Positions 44,445 to 54,420 of a DNA stretch of 64,000 nucleotides are shown one piece after another. Source of the stretch: Aquimarina sp. MMG016 (GTDB lineage Bacteria > Bacteroidota > Bacteroidia > Flavobacteriales > Flavobacteriaceae). Numbering within the stretch: position 1 is the first letter of the stretch; each line of letters begins with the position of its first letter. The notes under the pieces were generated by a model. That model saw nothing but the letters and a program-made list of their open reading frames with translations. It did not search any database and was not told the DNA's origin. Position numbers and translations under genes: made by a program. The stretch is from positions 1 through 64,000 of the forward strand of contig NZ_JAGJEA010000011.1 in assembly GCF_018100805.1 (NCBI RefSeq). The letters run 5' to 3'.

Positions 44445-44452
44445 TATATTTG
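44445..44452 (+). promoter_or_regulatory. -7 box before outer-membrane barrel gene
   Basis: TATATTTG (TAnnTTTG) 17 bp before the ATG at 44470. It supports that start over the in-frame ATG at 44326. Confidence 0.4.
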
Positions 44453-44469
44453 AACCAAAAGTATTGGAT

Positions 44470-46131
44470 ATGAGCCCTAAATCAATTCTATTACTGGTTA
44501 GCCTCCTTTTATTAAGTTTTATAGGATCGGCACAGTACACAGAAAAAATTAACTCTAATAGACCAGGAACATCTCAGGGTGCTTTTTCTGTTGGTAACAA
44601 TGTACTTCAATTCGAAGGCGGTTTTGGTTTTGGGAAACAGAAACACAAAATTTTAAATACAAGAACAAACACTTTTAATTTCGATTATACTGCTAGGTAT
44701 GGACTGCTAATCGAGCAATTAGAAATTAGGTTCAATGGTAAATATAGAAGTGATGGTGTAAGAATAGCGGTTGGAGGTACTGAGGAGAAAATACGTCAAA
44801 GTAATTTTGAACTAAACACCATCGGAGCAAAATATCTAATTTATGATCCTTATAAAAAACCTAAAGAAAAGGATTCTATAGATTATGAAGACTTAAAAAG
44901 CTGGAGAAGAACACATCGTTTTAAGTGGAAATCATTAATTCCTGCGGTATCTGCATATGTAGGAGCTAATTTTGTTACTAAAAACAATCCATTCACAGCA
45001 TCTGGAGATGAAGGCTTTAGCCCAAAAGTTGTATTAGCTACTCAAAATAACTGGAATACCCGTCTTAGTGGTGACTGGGCTTTAGTTACTAACTTAATTT
45101 TTGACAAAATAACAACCGATGATCTTGTTATAGGATGGATTATAACTTCTACCCATACCATTAGAGATAAATGGGCTGTTTTCGGAGAATATCAAGGTCA
45201 AAAAAGTGATTTCTATAGTGACGATATATTGCGATTAGGTGGAGCATATCTATTTAATAAAGATTTGCAAATTGACACTAATGTCGCGTTTAATTTTAAG
45301 GACACTCCTTCAATCTTTACTTTTAGTGTTGGTGCATCTTATCGTTTTGATTGGCATACCAAAGATGAAATTATAGAAAAACCTGGACTAGAAGGTGGCG
45401 TTAAAGAAAAAGAAGAAGAAGGAGAAGGAGAAGACGGATTGGAACTTGATGAATTCGAACAAGAAGAAAATGATAGCCTCAAGCTAGGAAAAACACCTTT
45501 TATTAATGAATTCGAAGATGATAGTTTTAGAGATGCGATAGAACAAGACCTTGACGAAAGAAGAACCGAAGAGCGATTAGAACGTGAACGTATTGAAGCT
45601 GAAAAAATAGCTAAAAAAGAAGACAAAAAGTTCCAGAAAGAAGAACGCAGAAGGTTAAAACGTGAAGAAAAAGAAGCTAAAAAAGCAGAAAAAGCTCGTC
45701 TTAAAGAAGAGAAAGAAAAACAGAAAATGATTGATGATATCGATGCAGAATTAGATAAGATAGAACAAGATGAAGGCATAGATAATCAATTGGATGACTT
45801 GGATGCAGAACTTAAAAAACTGGAAGAAGAAGAAGCTCAATTTAAATCTGAAGAAGAGAAACTAAAAGAAGCCGAGCAAAAACAAGCTGAAGAGGATCAA
45901 AACATAGACGACGAATACGAAAAGCTTCAACAAGAACAAGCAAAAGCAGAGAAAGAAGAAGCTAAACGCAGAAAGAAAGCAGAAGCTAAACGTAAAAAGG
46001 AAGAAAGGAAAAGAAAAAAAGAAGAGGCAAAGCGTAAAAAGCAAGAAGCTAAAAAGAAAAAGCAAGAAGCTAATAACGAAAAAACCAAAGAAGAAATTGA
46101 TGAAGAGCTAAAAATACTGGACGATCAATAA
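44470..46131 (+). CDS. Outer-membrane transporter-like beta-barrel with long charged coiled-coil tail
   Basis: 553 residues from the ATG at 44470. Signal peptide (ILLLVSLLLLSFIGSAQ). Residues about 25-300 are a beta-barrel of the transporter/MetA-pathway type (INSNRPGTSQGAFSVGNN, then alternating strands ending FSVGASYRFDWHTKDE). The last ~250 residues are low-complexity Glu/Lys/Arg heptads (RKKEERKRKKEEAKRKK), predicted as a long helix or coiled coil on the periplasmic side. Such a barrel-plus-rod architecture could reach the peptidoglycan or inner membrane. The tail is lengthened by internal repeats. Function unknown. Confidence 0.7.
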   Translation: MSPKSILLLVSLLLLSFIGSAQYTEKINSNRPGTSQGAFSVGNNVLQFEGGFGFGKQKHKILNTRTNTFNFDYTARYGLLIEQLEIRFNGKYRSDGVRIAVGGTEEKIRQSNFELNTIGAKYLIYDPYKKPKEKDSIDYEDLKSWRRTHRFKWKSLIPAVSAYVGANFVTKNNPFTASGDEGFSPKVVLATQNNWNTRLSGDWALVTNLIFDKITTDDLVIGWIITSTHTIRDKWAVFGEYQGQKSDFYSDDILRLGGAYLFNKDLQIDTNVAFNFKDTPSIFTFSVGASYRFDWHTKDEIIEKPGLEGGVKEKEEEGEGEDGLELDEFEQEENDSLKLGKTPFINEFEDDSFRDAIEQDLDERRTEERLERERIEAEKIAKKEDKKFQKEERRRLKREEKEAKKAEKARLKEEKEKQKMIDDIDAELDKIEQDEGIDNQLDDLDAELKKLEEEEAQFKSEEEKLKEAEQKQAEEDQNIDDEYEKLQQEQAKAEKEEAKRRKKAEAKRKKEERKRKKEEAKRKKQEAKKKKQEANNEKTKEEIDEELKILDDQ

Positions 46132-46226
46132 ATTGTCTCAGTAATAGCTAACAGGTATAAGCCCTCGAAAACTATTAAATATACTGTAATTGAAACTTTA
46201 TAGTTACAATATTTAAAAAAGGGTTA

Positions 46227-46234
46227 TATATTTG
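46227..46234 (+). promoter_or_regulatory. -7 box before GNAT-like gene
   Basis: TATATTTG, 21 bp before the ATG at 46256; the alternative TTG start at 46232 lies inside the box. Confidence 0.4.
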
Positions 46235-46255
46235 CTATGTTTTAGTTCATATTAT

Positions 46256-47386
46256 ATGATTACAATAAAAGAAATTACTTCGAAAGGAGATTTAACTACA
46301 TTTGTTAAGTTTCCTTTTCAATTATATAAAGATTCCCCCTATTACGTTCCTTCTATTATCAAAGAAGAACTTGATGTAATGAATCCTCAAAAGAATCCTG
46401 TTTTTAAAAATGCAGACGCTAAATACTTTTTAGCATATAAAAACAATGTTATAGTTGGAAGAATTGCTGCTATTATAAATTGGATCGAAGTAAAAGAACA
46501 GAAAAAACCAAAAGTTCGTTTCGGATGGTTTGATGTAATTGATGATATTGAAGTTACTAAAGCTTTACTAAAAAAAGTCGGAGAATATGGCGCAAAGCAT
46601 GACTTAACCTATATGGAAGGCCCCGTAGGGTTTTCCAACATGGACAAAGCTGGTATTTTGATCAAAGGTTTTGATGAACTAAATACTATGATTACCTGGT
46701 ATAATTATCCATATTATGCCAAACATATGGAAGAATTAGGTTTTGAAAAAGCGGCTACCTGGGTAGAATATAAAATTAAAGTTCCCAAAGAGACTAAGGA
46801 GAAAGTTATTAAATTTTCACAGATCATTAAAGAACGTTACCAATTAAAACTCCTTAAATTCAACAAAAGCAAAGAGCTTCTGGTCTATGCCGATGATATG
46901 TTTGATCTTTTGAATAAGACATATAGTAGTCTACAGACTTTTGTTCCTATACAACCCTATCAAATCGAAATGTATAAGAAAAAGTACTTACCATATCTAA
47001 ATCCAGAATACATAACGTGTATTGCCGATAAGGAAGGTAAACTAATTGCTTTTTCTATTGTTATGCCTTCATTTTCTAAAGCACTAAAAAAAATGAACGG
47101 CAAAATATATCCACTTCGTTTTTTACATATTCTTAAAGCACAGCGTAGAAACGATACTGCAGCCTTTTACCTTATTGGAGTAGATCCGGAATATCAGAAC
47201 AAAGGAGTTACTGCTCTCATTTTTAAAGAAATGAATGAAGCCTTTATACGTAATGGTATTGAAGTAGTAGAAACCAATCCAGAATTAGAAGAAAATAAAG
47301 CTATCCAGGCTTTATGGAATGGTTATGAGCATGAACAACATAAAAAAAGAAGAACTTTTAGAAAAGAACTTAAGGATTTATCCTAA
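46256..47386 (+). CDS. GNAT-like acetyltransferase-fold protein
   Basis: 376 residues from the ATG at 46256. The N-terminal half has FPFQLYKDSPYYVPSIIKEE and FLAYKNNVIVGRIAAI, and the C-terminal half FYLIGVDPEYQNKGVTALIF, where the YQNKGV turn resembles the acetyl-CoA loop (Q/R-x-x-G-x). Two GNAT-like halves may be present. Cytoplasmic. The substrate is unknown; a terminator follows 29 bp downstream. Confidence 0.65.
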   Translation: MITIKEITSKGDLTTFVKFPFQLYKDSPYYVPSIIKEELDVMNPQKNPVFKNADAKYFLAYKNNVIVGRIAAIINWIEVKEQKKPKVRFGWFDVIDDIEVTKALLKKVGEYGAKHDLTYMEGPVGFSNMDKAGILIKGFDELNTMITWYNYPYYAKHMEELGFEKAATWVEYKIKVPKETKEKVIKFSQIIKERYQLKLLKFNKSKELLVYADDMFDLLNKTYSSLQTFVPIQPYQIEMYKKKYLPYLNPEYITCIADKEGKLIAFSIVMPSFSKALKKMNGKIYPLRFLHILKAQRRNDTAAFYLIGVDPEYQNKGVTALIFKEMNEAFIRNGIEVVETNPELEENKAIQALWNGYEHEQHKKRRTFRKELKDLS

Positions 47387-47414
47387 AAACAAGAACGTCT
47401 ACAACTCCCCACAT

Positions 47415-47448
47415 AAAAAAAATCCGCTATTGATAGCGGATTTTTTTT
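47415..47448. terminator. Bidirectional terminator
   Basis: AAAAAAAATCCGCTAT pairs perfectly with ATAGCGGATTTTTTTT (16 bp, 2-nt loop) between convergent genes. Confidence 0.9.
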
Positions 47449-47468
47449 ATGTAAGAAGAAGGAAAACT

Positions 47469-48728
47469 TTATTCTCCCATTGCCTCTGCAACTGCTGCAG
47501 AAACTCTTTTATAAGTACCATTTTCAAGTCTTTCTCTAATTGACGAAAAAGCATTTAGTGTCTCTTCTACATCCTCTAGAGTATGCGATGCAGTAGGAAT
47601 TAATCGCAATAAGATCAATCCCTTTGGTATTACAGGATATACAACTATAGAGCAAAAAATCCCATAATTTTCTCGTAAATCCTTTACTAAAGCCATTGCT
47701 TCAGGAATACTACCTTTTAGATATACAGGTGTAACACAACTTTGAGTGGTCCCCAAGTCAAACCCTCTATCCCTAAGACCATTCTGTAAAGCATTTACGT
47801 TTTCCCAAAGCTTAGCTTTAAGCTCAGGCATAGTTCTCAGCATATCTAGACGCTTCAAAGCACCAACCACTAACTGCATTTGTAATGATTTAGCAAACAT
47901 CTGAGAACGTAGATTATATTTTAGATAGTCAATAATCTCCTGATCTGCAGCAATAAATGCTCCAGTACTAGCCATTGATTTTGCAAAAGTGGCAAAATAC
48001 ACATCTATCTCATCCTGAACTCCTTGTTCTTCTCCAGTTCCTGCACCAGTAGCTCCCAGAGTACCAAATCCATGAGCATCATCAACAAAAATCCTGAAAT
48101 TAAATTTTTCCTTTAAAGCAACAATCTCTTTAAGTTTACCTTGTTCACCACGCATACCAAAAACACCTTCAGAAATCAATAAAATTCCTCCTCCAGTCTT
48201 TTCAGCCATTTTTGTGGCTCTCATCAAGTTTTTCTCTATGCTTTCGATATCATTATGTCGGTATGTATATCGTTGTCCTTGATGAAGTCTTACACCATCA
48301 ATTATACAAGCATGGGCATCCACATCATATACAATAATATCATCTTTACTTACCAGGGCATCGATTGTAGAAACCATTCCTTGATAACCAAAGTTTAAAA
48401 GATAAGCTGCTTCTTTATCCACAAATGTCGCTAACTCATCCTGTAATTGCTCATGAAGATCAGTATGACCACTCATCATTCTTGCCCCCATAGGATATGC
48501 AGAACCATAAGCTGCCGCTGCCTCAGCATCAACTTTACGAACTTCTTCTTTATTAGCTAAGCCCAAATAGTCATTTATACTCCAAGTAATTACTTCTCTC
48601 CCTTGAAACTTCATTCTATTTGATATTGGGCCTTCCAGCTTTGGAAACACAAAATATCCTTCTGCCTGATCTGCCCATTTCCCTAAAGGACCTTTGTCCT
48701 TATATATCTTATCAAATAAATCTCTCAT
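47469..48728 (-). CDS. Alpha-oxoamine synthase, probable cysteate fatty acyltransferase (capnine synthesis)
   Basis: 419 residues, fold-type I PLP enzyme. Cofactor elements: FVDDAHGFGTLGA with the Asp/His pair, and the PLP Lys250 in YFATFAKSMASTGAF. The family joins an amino acid to an acyl-CoA (serine palmitoyltransferase, Kbl, BioF). The neighbour upstream on the same strand is a cysteine-synthase-like enzyme. In sulfonolipid-making Bacteroidota a cysteate synthase and a cysteate-acyl-CoA transferase of this family make the capnine base, and the pairing here fits that. Serine palmitoyltransferase or Kbl remain possible because motifs alone do not separate them. The gap between the genes is 148 bp and contains a terminator. 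Confidence 0.6.
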   Translation of the reverse strand: MRDLFDKIYKDKGPLGKWADQAEGYFVFPKLEGPISNRMKFQGREVITWSINDYLGLANKEEVRKVDAEAAAAYGSAYPMGARMMSGHTDLHEQLQDELATFVDKEAAYLLNFGYQGMVSTIDALVSKDDIIVYDVDAHACIIDGVRLHQGQRYTYRHNDIESIEKNLMRATKMAEKTGGGILLISEGVFGMRGEQGKLKEIVALKEKFNFRIFVDDAHGFGTLGATGAGTGEEQGVQDEIDVYFATFAKSMASTGAFIAADQEIIDYLKYNLRSQMFAKSLQMQLVVGALKRLDMLRTMPELKAKLWENVNALQNGLRDRGFDLGTTQSCVTPVYLKGSIPEAMALVKDLRENYGIFCSIVVYPVIPKGLILLRLIPTASHTLEDVEETLNAFSSIRERLENGTYKRVSAAVAEAMGE

Positions 48729-48830
48729 CTACCAAAAATTTGATTTCTTTAAGTTTGCGAAAATACAGAAAATTGATGTGATCACATAATTATATCAAAA
48801 AACACTGCTATAAATAATAAATTCACAAAA

Positions 48831-48856
48831 AAGCATCTGTAAAGTGCCAGATGCTT
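48831..48856 (-). terminator. Intrinsic terminator
   Basis: On the minus strand AAGCATCTG..CAGATGCTT is followed by TTTTTTG. It ends the transcript of the gene at 48877, so the downstream acyltransferase gene may have its own promoter or depend on readthrough. Confidence 0.75.
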
Positions 48857-48876
48857 CAATTTTCTAGATTCTGAAC

Positions 48877-49917
48877 TTACTTAATAAATTCAACTTTCAT
48901 TTCTTCTAATTCGTTTTGACCATCAAAAAAACCTTGTTCGGTCATCCAATCGTCACTATATACTTTACTCATATACCTGGATCCATGATCCGGAAGAATA
49001 ACTATTACATTACTATTTTCATCAAACTCTCCTTGCATAGCCATTTGCTTTACTCCTTGCAAAGCTGCTCCACTGGTATATCCTAAAAACATACCTTCTT
49101 TCCTTACTAATTCACGTGCAGTGAGGGCACTATCCTCATCATTTACCTTTTCAAACTTATCAATTACATCAAAGTCCGTAGCTGTGGGAATCAGGTTTTT
49201 TCCTAACCCTTCTATTCTATATGGATAAATTTCATCTTTATCAAACTCTCGAGTTTCGTGATACTTTTTTAGAACCGAACCATATGCATCGATTCCTAAA
49301 ATACGAATGTCATTATTCTTTTCTTTCAGGTATCTTCCTGTACCGGAAATGGTTCCTCCTGTACCACAACAAGCTACAAGATGTGTAATCAGACCATTGG
49401 TCTGATTCCATATCTCAGGCCCCATAGAATTGTAATGGGCATCAATATTTAATTGATTAAAATATTGATTAATGTACACAGAATTTTCTGTTTCTTCATG
49501 AAGTCTTTTAGCTACCTGATAATACGACCTAGGATCATCTGCACTTACATGAGCAGGGCAAACATATACCTTAGCACCCATATTTTTAAGCATGTCAATC
49601 TTATCATTAGAAGATTTTGAACTTACAGCTAGAATACAGTCATAACCTTTAATCACACTAACCATAGCTAAACTAAACCCTGTATTTCCACTTGTCGTTT
49701 CAATAATAGTACTACCAGGTTTAAGAATACCTTTTCTTTCGGCTTCTTCAATAATATAAAGTGCGATTCTATCTTTGGTGGAGTGTCCCGGGTTAAAAGA
49801 TTCTATTTTAGCATAGAAATTGCCAGGAAAGTCGTTCATAATACTGTTTAGTTTTACAAGTGGGGTATCACCTATAAGCTCCAAAACATTATTATAAGCC
49901 CTTATGTTTTCTTTCAT
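48877..49917 (-). CDS. Cysteine-synthase-fold PLP enzyme, possible cysteate synthase
   Basis: 346 residues from the ATG at 49917; a longer start at 49962 adds a non-homologous leader. Fold-type II PLP enzyme: PLP Lys48 in [13 protein letters not shown], substrate loop [15 protein letters not shown], phosphate-binding [15 protein letters not shown], and C-terminal [14 protein letters not shown]. The lysine motif is GHSTKDR rather than the GSVKDR of OAS sulfhydrylase/CBS, a sign of a different substrate. Next to the alpha-oxoamine synthase it could be the PLP cysteate synthase of capnine synthesis (sulfite plus O-phosphoserine). A cystathionine beta-synthase-like role is the alternative. Confidence 0.6.
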   Translation of the reverse strand: MKENIRAYNNVLELIGDTPLVKLNSIMNDFPGNFYAKIESFNPGHSTKDRIALYIIEEAERKGILKPGSTIIETTSGNTGFSLAMVSVIKGYDCILAVSSKSSNDKIDMLKNMGAKVYVCPAHVSADDPRSYYQVAKRLHEETENSVYINQYFNQLNIDAHYNSMGPEIWNQTNGLITHLVACCGTGGTISGTGRYLKEKNNDIRILGIDAYGSVLKKYHETREFDKDEIYPYRIEGLGKNLIPTATDFDVIDKFEKVNDEDSALTARELVRKEGMFLGYTSGAALQGVKQMAMQGEFDENSNVIVILPDHGSRYMSKVYSDDWMTEQGFFDGQNELEEMKVEFIK

Positions 49918-50005
49918 ATAGTTGCGTTTTAACAAGTAAATGATATAAATATGGGGAATCATTTACCGCCTAAAAAACGGTACGAAGTTACATTAAATTT
50001 TTCAA

Positions 50006-52141
50006 TTAACTCCTTATTCCTTCTAAATCGAATAAAAAAGCGTATTCTTTTGCAACCTCTTTTAAAGCCTCGAATCTTCCTGAAGCGCCACCGTGACCAG
50101 TATCCATATTGGTGTGTAATAACAAGATATTATCATCTGTTTTTAATTCTCTTAGCTTCGCTACCCATTTGGCGGGTTCCCAATATTGCACTTGAGAATC
50201 ATGTAATCCTGTTGTAACTAGCATATTAGGATATTCTTGAGCAACGATATTATCATATGGAGAATATGACTTCATATATCCATAATACTCTTTTTCATTT
50301 GGGTTACCCCATTCATCATACTCTCCTGTAGTTAATGGAATGCTATCATCTAACATCGTAGTGACCACATCTACAAAAGGTACAGCCGCCACTACTCCAT
50401 TATATAATTTTGAAGTCATATTTATTATCGCCCCCATTAAAAGTCCACCAGCCGAACCACCCATGGCGTATAAATGATCCTGAGAGGTATATCCATCTTC
50501 TATCAAAAATTTAGAACAATCGATAAAATCAGTAAAAGTATTTTTTTTCTTTAATAGCTTTCCATCTTCATACCAGGATCTACCCAAATACTCGCTTCCG
50601 CGTATATGTGCAATTGCATAAATAAACCCTCTATCAAGTAAACTTAATCTAACAGAAGAAAAATAAGGATCAATGGTTGAACCATAAGAACCATAACCGT
50701 ATTGTAATAAAGGATTCTTTCCGTTTTTTTCTATACCTTTTCTATATACCAAAGAAATCGGAATTTTGGTTCCATCGGTGGCGGTAGCCCATACTCGCTC
50801 TGATATATAATTATTTTTATTAAACTTCCCTCCTAAAACCTCTTGTTCTTTCTTTACTTCTTTCTTTTTGGTTTCCATATCAAAGTCGATCACAGAATTG
50901 GGAGTAGTAAGAGAGTTATAAGAATATCTTAAGTGTTTTGTGTCAAAATCTGGATTGGTACTTACTCCAGCAGTATAAGTTTCATTATCAAAAGGAAGGT
51001 AATAATCGGCAGAGCCATCCCATCTTTTAATATTAATCATATTCAAACCATTATTCCGCTCGCTGATAACTAAATAATCTTTAAAAATCTCTACATCTTC
51101 AATCAAAACATCCTTGCGATGAGGAATAAGATCTACCCAATTTTCCTTAGCAGTATTTTCTTCACTAACTTTCATTAATTTAAAGTTGGAAGCTTTATCT
51201 GCATTGGTTAACACATAAAAATGATCTTCATAATGTGCAATACCATATTCTACCCCCCTAATTCTAGGTTGAAAAACCTTAAACTCACCTTGAGGATCAT
51301 CTGCTCTTAGAAATCTATATTCTGAAGTCAAAGTACTATAAGAACCAATAATGATATATTTCCTAGATTTTGTTTTATAAACGAACGTATTGAAAGTATC
51401 ATCTTTTTCATTATAAACTTCTACATCCTTGGTTACTGGTGTATTTAGTATATGTCTATAAATTCTATCAGAGCGCAAGGTTTCTTCATCTTTTTTAGTA
51501 TAAAAAAGTGTTTTACCATCAGCAGCCCAGGTACTCCCGCCAGTAGTGTTTTCTATTTTTTCCGGATAAATTTCTCCGGTTACCAGGTTTTTGATACTAA
51601 TATTATATTTACGTCGACTTACCGTATCCACTCCAAAAGCTATAAGCGTATTATCGGGGCTTACATTTAAACCTACCATTCTGAAATAGCTATGTCCTTC
51701 TGCTTCTATGTTACAGTCAAAAAGTATTTCTTCCTCTGCCTCTAATGTTTCTTTCTTTCTAGAGTAAATAGGATAATCTTTCCCTTTCTCATATCTGGTA
51801 ATATACCAATATCCATTTTTCTTATAAGGCACAGATGCATCTTCTTCTTTAACTCTACCCTTCATCTCTTCAAAAAGTGATTCTTGAAAATCTTTGGTAT
51901 GCGAAGTCATTTTGTCGTTATAATCATTCTCACGTTCCAGATAGTCAATAACATTAGCATCTTCTCTTTCTTTTAGCCAAAAATAATTATCAACACGAAC
52001 ATCGTCATGTTTTTCCAGATTAGTTGGGTTCTTATCTGCTATTGGAGGCTTTATATCTGTATCAATTGTTGACATGGTTATACATTTATATGAAGTTGCT
52101 AAAATAATAGATAACAGAAATATAATACATAGTCTTTTCAT
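50006..52141 (-). CDS. Prolyl oligopeptidase-family serine peptidase (oligopeptidase B-like, S9A)
   Basis: 711 residues from the ATG at 52141 (an in-frame start at 52249 lies across the divergent promoter). An N-terminal hydrophobic stretch ([15 protein letters not shown]) suggests export. A seven-bladed propeller (about 80-430) covers the C-terminal alpha/beta-hydrolase: Ser563 in [11 protein letters not shown], Asp in [10 protein letters not shown], His in [12 protein letters not shown]9A enzymes cut short peptides, often after Arg/Lys for the B branch. All catalytic residues are intact. It is divergent from the YbaB gene. Confidence 0.9.
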   Translation of the reverse strand: MKRLCIIFLLSIILATSYKCITMSTIDTDIKPPIADKNPTNLEKHDDVRVDNYFWLKEREDANVIDYLERENDYNDKMTSHTKDFQESLFEEMKGRVKEEDASVPYKKNGYWYITRYEKGKDYPIYSRKKETLEAEEEILFDCNIEAEGHSYFRMVGLNVSPDNTLIAFGVDTVSRRKYNISIKNLVTGEIYPEKIENTTGGSTWAADGKTLFYTKKDEETLRSDRIYRHILNTPVTKDVEVYNEKDDTFNTFVYKTKSRKYIIIGSYSTLTSEYRFLRADDPQGEFKVFQPRIRGVEYGIAHYEDHFYVLTNADKASNFKLMKVSEENTAKENWVDLIPHRKDVLIEDVEIFKDYLVISERNNGLNMINIKRWDGSADYYLPFDNETYTAGVSTNPDFDTKHLRYSYNSLTTPNSVIDFDMETKKKEVKKEQEVLGGKFNKNNYISERVWATATDGTKIPISLVYRKGIEKNGKNPLLQYGYGSYGSTIDPYFSSVRLSLLDRGFIYAIAHIRGSEYLGRSWYEDGKLLKKKNTFTDFIDCSKFLIEDGYTSQDHLYAMGGSAGGLLMGAIINMTSKLYNGVVAAVPFVDVVTTMLDDSIPLTTGEYDEWGNPNEKEYYGYMKSYSPYDNIVAQEYPNMLVTTGLHDSQVQYWEPAKWVAKLRELKTDDNILLLHTNMDTGHGGASGRFEALKEVAKEYAFLFDLEGIRS

Positions 52142-52174
52142 ATTATTATACTGGTTTATTAACAGGCAAAATGC

Positions 52175-52182
52175 TAATTTTG
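52175..52182 (+). promoter_or_regulatory. -7 box before ybaB-like gene
   Basis: TAATTTTG (TAnnTTTG) 30 bp before the ATG at 52212. Confidence 0.35.
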
Positions 52183-52211
52183 CCTTAATAATTTTAAAAA
52201 AAGATATACTC

Positions 52212-52538
52212 ATGTTTGGAGATATGATGGGAATGATGGGCAAACTCAAAGAAGCTCAACAAAAAGTGGAAGAGACAAAAAAAAGATTAGATACTGTACT
52301 TATCGATGAAAATAGTTCTGATAATGCATTAAAAGTTACCATAACTGCAAATCGAGAAATAAAAAACATTTCGATTTCTGATACATTATTAGAGGACAAA
52401 GAGCAGTTAGAGGATTATTTGGTACTTACTATTAATAAAGCTATTGCAAAAGCTACTCAAATCAATGAAGCAGAACTTGCGGCGGCGGCTAAAGAAGGGA
52501 TGCCCAATATTCCTGGATTAGGCAACTTTATGAAATAG
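52212..52538 (+). CDS. YbaB/EbfC nucleoid-associated DNA-binding protein
   Basis: 108 residues from the ATG at 52212; an ATG at 52074 in the same frame runs through the opposite gene and is rejected. It opens [20 protein letters not shown], the helical dimer arm of YbaB, followed by the beta core [15 protein letters not shown] and a C-terminal helix. YbaB proteins are small dimers that bind DNA in tweezer fashion. It is normally next to dnaX/recR in many bacteria, but not here. Confidence 0.9.
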   Translation: MFGDMMGMMGKLKEAQQKVEETKKRLDTVLIDENSSDNALKVTITANREIKNISISDTLLEDKEQLEDYLVLTINKAIAKATQINEAELAAAAKEGMPNIPGLGNFMK

Positions 52539-52581
52539 TTGGAATAGTTTTTGGTAATTCAATAATAAAAATTCATAGTCT

Positions 52582-53031
52582 ATGAAAAATCTTTTGTTCA
52601 TTTTTATTTTTATTGGTTTCTCAGCATCTGCACAGTTTGATCAAGGAAATTCATTATGGATACAGAATTGGAAAAGTGCAAAGATAAAAGCAAAAAAGGA
52701 ACGAAAACCTATCCTTATGTACTTTAGCGGAAGTGATTGGTGTAGACCTTGCAAAATGCTACAAGAAGATTTTTTTAACAGTCAAAAATTTGAGCAATAT
52801 AAAAACTCTTTTATTTTCCTATATATTGATATTCCTAGAAATAAGGACTTATTATCTAAAGAGCAGAATATTGAAAACAACAAACTTGTAGAATTATACA
52901 ATAAGGAAAAATCGTTTCCTTTAATAAATATAATGGATGATAAAGGAAAAGTCTTGGATAAAATTTCTGGATACAGCTCTCTAAGAGACACCAAATATCA
53001 TTTTGAGTTACTGGATAAATTCAAAAACTAA
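52582..53031 (+). CDS. Periplasmic thioredoxin-like protein
   Basis: 149 residues. Signal peptide (LLFIFIFIGFSASAQ). The active site is SDWCRPCKMLQ (CxxC, Cys-Arg-Pro-Cys) after ILMYFSG, followed by YIDIPRN. This is the thioredoxin_7/DUF953-like secreted branch used for disulfide reduction or cytochrome maturation. A strong terminator follows. Confidence 0.85.
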   Translation: MKNLLFIFIFIGFSASAQFDQGNSLWIQNWKSAKIKAKKERKPILMYFSGSDWCRPCKMLQEDFFNSQKFEQYKNSFIFLYIDIPRNKDLLSKEQNIENNKLVELYNKEKSFPLINIMDDKGKVLDKISGYSSLRDTKYHFELLDKFKN

Positions 53032-53033
53032 AT

Positions 53034-53065
53034 AAAAATGCCTGATAACTTTATCAGGCATTTTT
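53034..53065. terminator. Bidirectional terminator
   Basis: AAAAATGCCTGATAA pairs perfectly with TTATCAGGCATTTTT (15 bp, 2-nt loop) between convergent genes. Confidence 0.9.
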
Positions 53066-53089
53066 TAAATTAATGATTATAACAACTTC

Positions 53090-54193
53090 TTATTGAATTA
53101 ACCTAAATTCTGTTCTTCTATTAGAAGCATGCTGTCTTTCTGTACAAGTAACACCATCTGAACATCTATTCTTAAGCCTTGTTTCTCCATATCCGTTTGC
53201 AACTAAACGGCTAGAGTTAACTCCCTTAGAAATCAGATAAGTAACAACAGATTGTGCTCTTCTATCAGAAAGCGCTTTATTACTTGATTTCGAACCTCTT
53301 GAATCCGTATGCGAAGCAATTTCCATTTTAGCACCAGGGTTGTTAGCTAATACCGGCATTAATCTGGTGTCAATTATACTTTTTGCCTGTGGTGTTAACG
53401 TTGCACTCCCTAAATCCCAATTAATTGGTAAAGCTGAATATTCAACCAAAGAACACTCTACTTCTTTCCAGGTCGTAAGTCCGCCTTTTTGAGTAAGCAC
53501 CTCTTTTGTAACGGTTTTAAATGTTGCAGGAACAACAACTTCTTCTGTATAAGCATCTTTTACCAATACTGTTTTGGTAACCGTACCGTATTCTGCTGGA
53601 ATCTCTTCCTCAATAACCCTTGCAGGTTCAACCACTACTCTTTTTGAATAAGTGCCCGATTGTTCAGGAATTGGATTACTAGAAGTAGTTGCATCAGCAT
53701 TTAAAACCTGAGTTGGAACAGTTGTAAATTCAGCAGGGTAACCTTTATAACACCAATAACGACAGTCATCAGGGTTACCTGAAGCACAATCCGGTGCGGG
53801 CGAACCTAATTCCCATTGTGCATATGCAGGCTTTATCTCCACAGTTTCTGCTCCTGTACCTAATTTAGCAGGAATAACTTTAAGCGTAGAAGCCCCTTGT
53901 TTTTTAAGAAAAGTAATTGTTTCCGTGCGATACTTAGCCGGAACAACCGTAAGTTTCTTTGATGCTTCTTTAATAATTACTTCTTCAGTTACTTTTTTGT
54001 ATTCTGCAGGTACTACCTTTAGTTTTTTGAACTCAGGAGTAACTTGCACTTGCACAGTTTGGTTTTCATAAACATCAGGAGTGGTACAACGTACATAACA
54101 CTTTCCTGGTTCTGGATTTGGTGGTAAATCCTGAGCATAAGTAGTACTAAACCCCAGTACTAACAAAATCGAAAATAAGATCTGTTTTTTCAT
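53090..54193 (-). CDS. OmpA-family protein with repeated N-terminal segments
   Basis: 367 residues. Signal peptide (LFSILLVLGFSTTYAQ). Residues about 40-250 carry repeats of the form VVPAEYKKVTEEVIIKEA, VVPAKYRTETITFLKKQ, VIPAKLGTGAETVEIK, and VVEPARVIEEEIPAEYGTVT. The C-terminal ~110 residues are the OmpA/MotB peptidoglycan-binding domain (MEIASHTDSRGSKSSNKALS, then the Arg motif SDRRAQSVVTYL). A disulfide-like CSDGVTC loop interrupts it. It anchors the outer membrane to peptidoglycan; the repeated part is unusual. Confidence 0.85.
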   Translation of the reverse strand: MKKQILFSILLVLGFSTTYAQDLPPNPEPGKCYVRCTTPDVYENQTVQVQVTPEFKKLKVVPAEYKKVTEEVIIKEASKKLTVVPAKYRTETITFLKKQGASTLKVIPAKLGTGAETVEIKPAYAQWELGSPAPDCASGNPDDCRYWCYKGYPAEFTTVPTQVLNADATTSSNPIPEQSGTYSKRVVVEPARVIEEEIPAEYGTVTKTVLVKDAYTEEVVVPATFKTVTKEVLTQKGGLTTWKEVECSLVEYSALPINWDLGSATLTPQAKSIIDTRLMPVLANNPGAKMEIASHTDSRGSKSSNKALSDRRAQSVVTYLISKGVNSSRLVANGYGETRLKNRCSDGVTCTERQHASNRRTEFRLIQ

Positions 54194-54420
54194 AGTTGAT
54201 CATTTGTGGTTATTAAATATTTATAATAAGATACGAAATTACCATCGGGGAAAATATAGTCTTATAAAGTAATATTAGAAAATCTTATATTTTCGACAAT
54301 CTGTTTTCTTTTTCGATGAAAAGCACAAAAAACAAACCTTCATAATTTATAAATTTTTCTTTCTCATAAGAATTATATAATTTTAACAATGTCATATTAA
54401 TTTAATTAAAACTTAAAAAC

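Noticed and set aside
45339-46065. Minus-strand open frames opposite the charged coiled-coil
   Set aside because: They are Ser/Phe/Leu low-complexity shadows of Glu/Lys codons on the plus strand and have no protein-like features.
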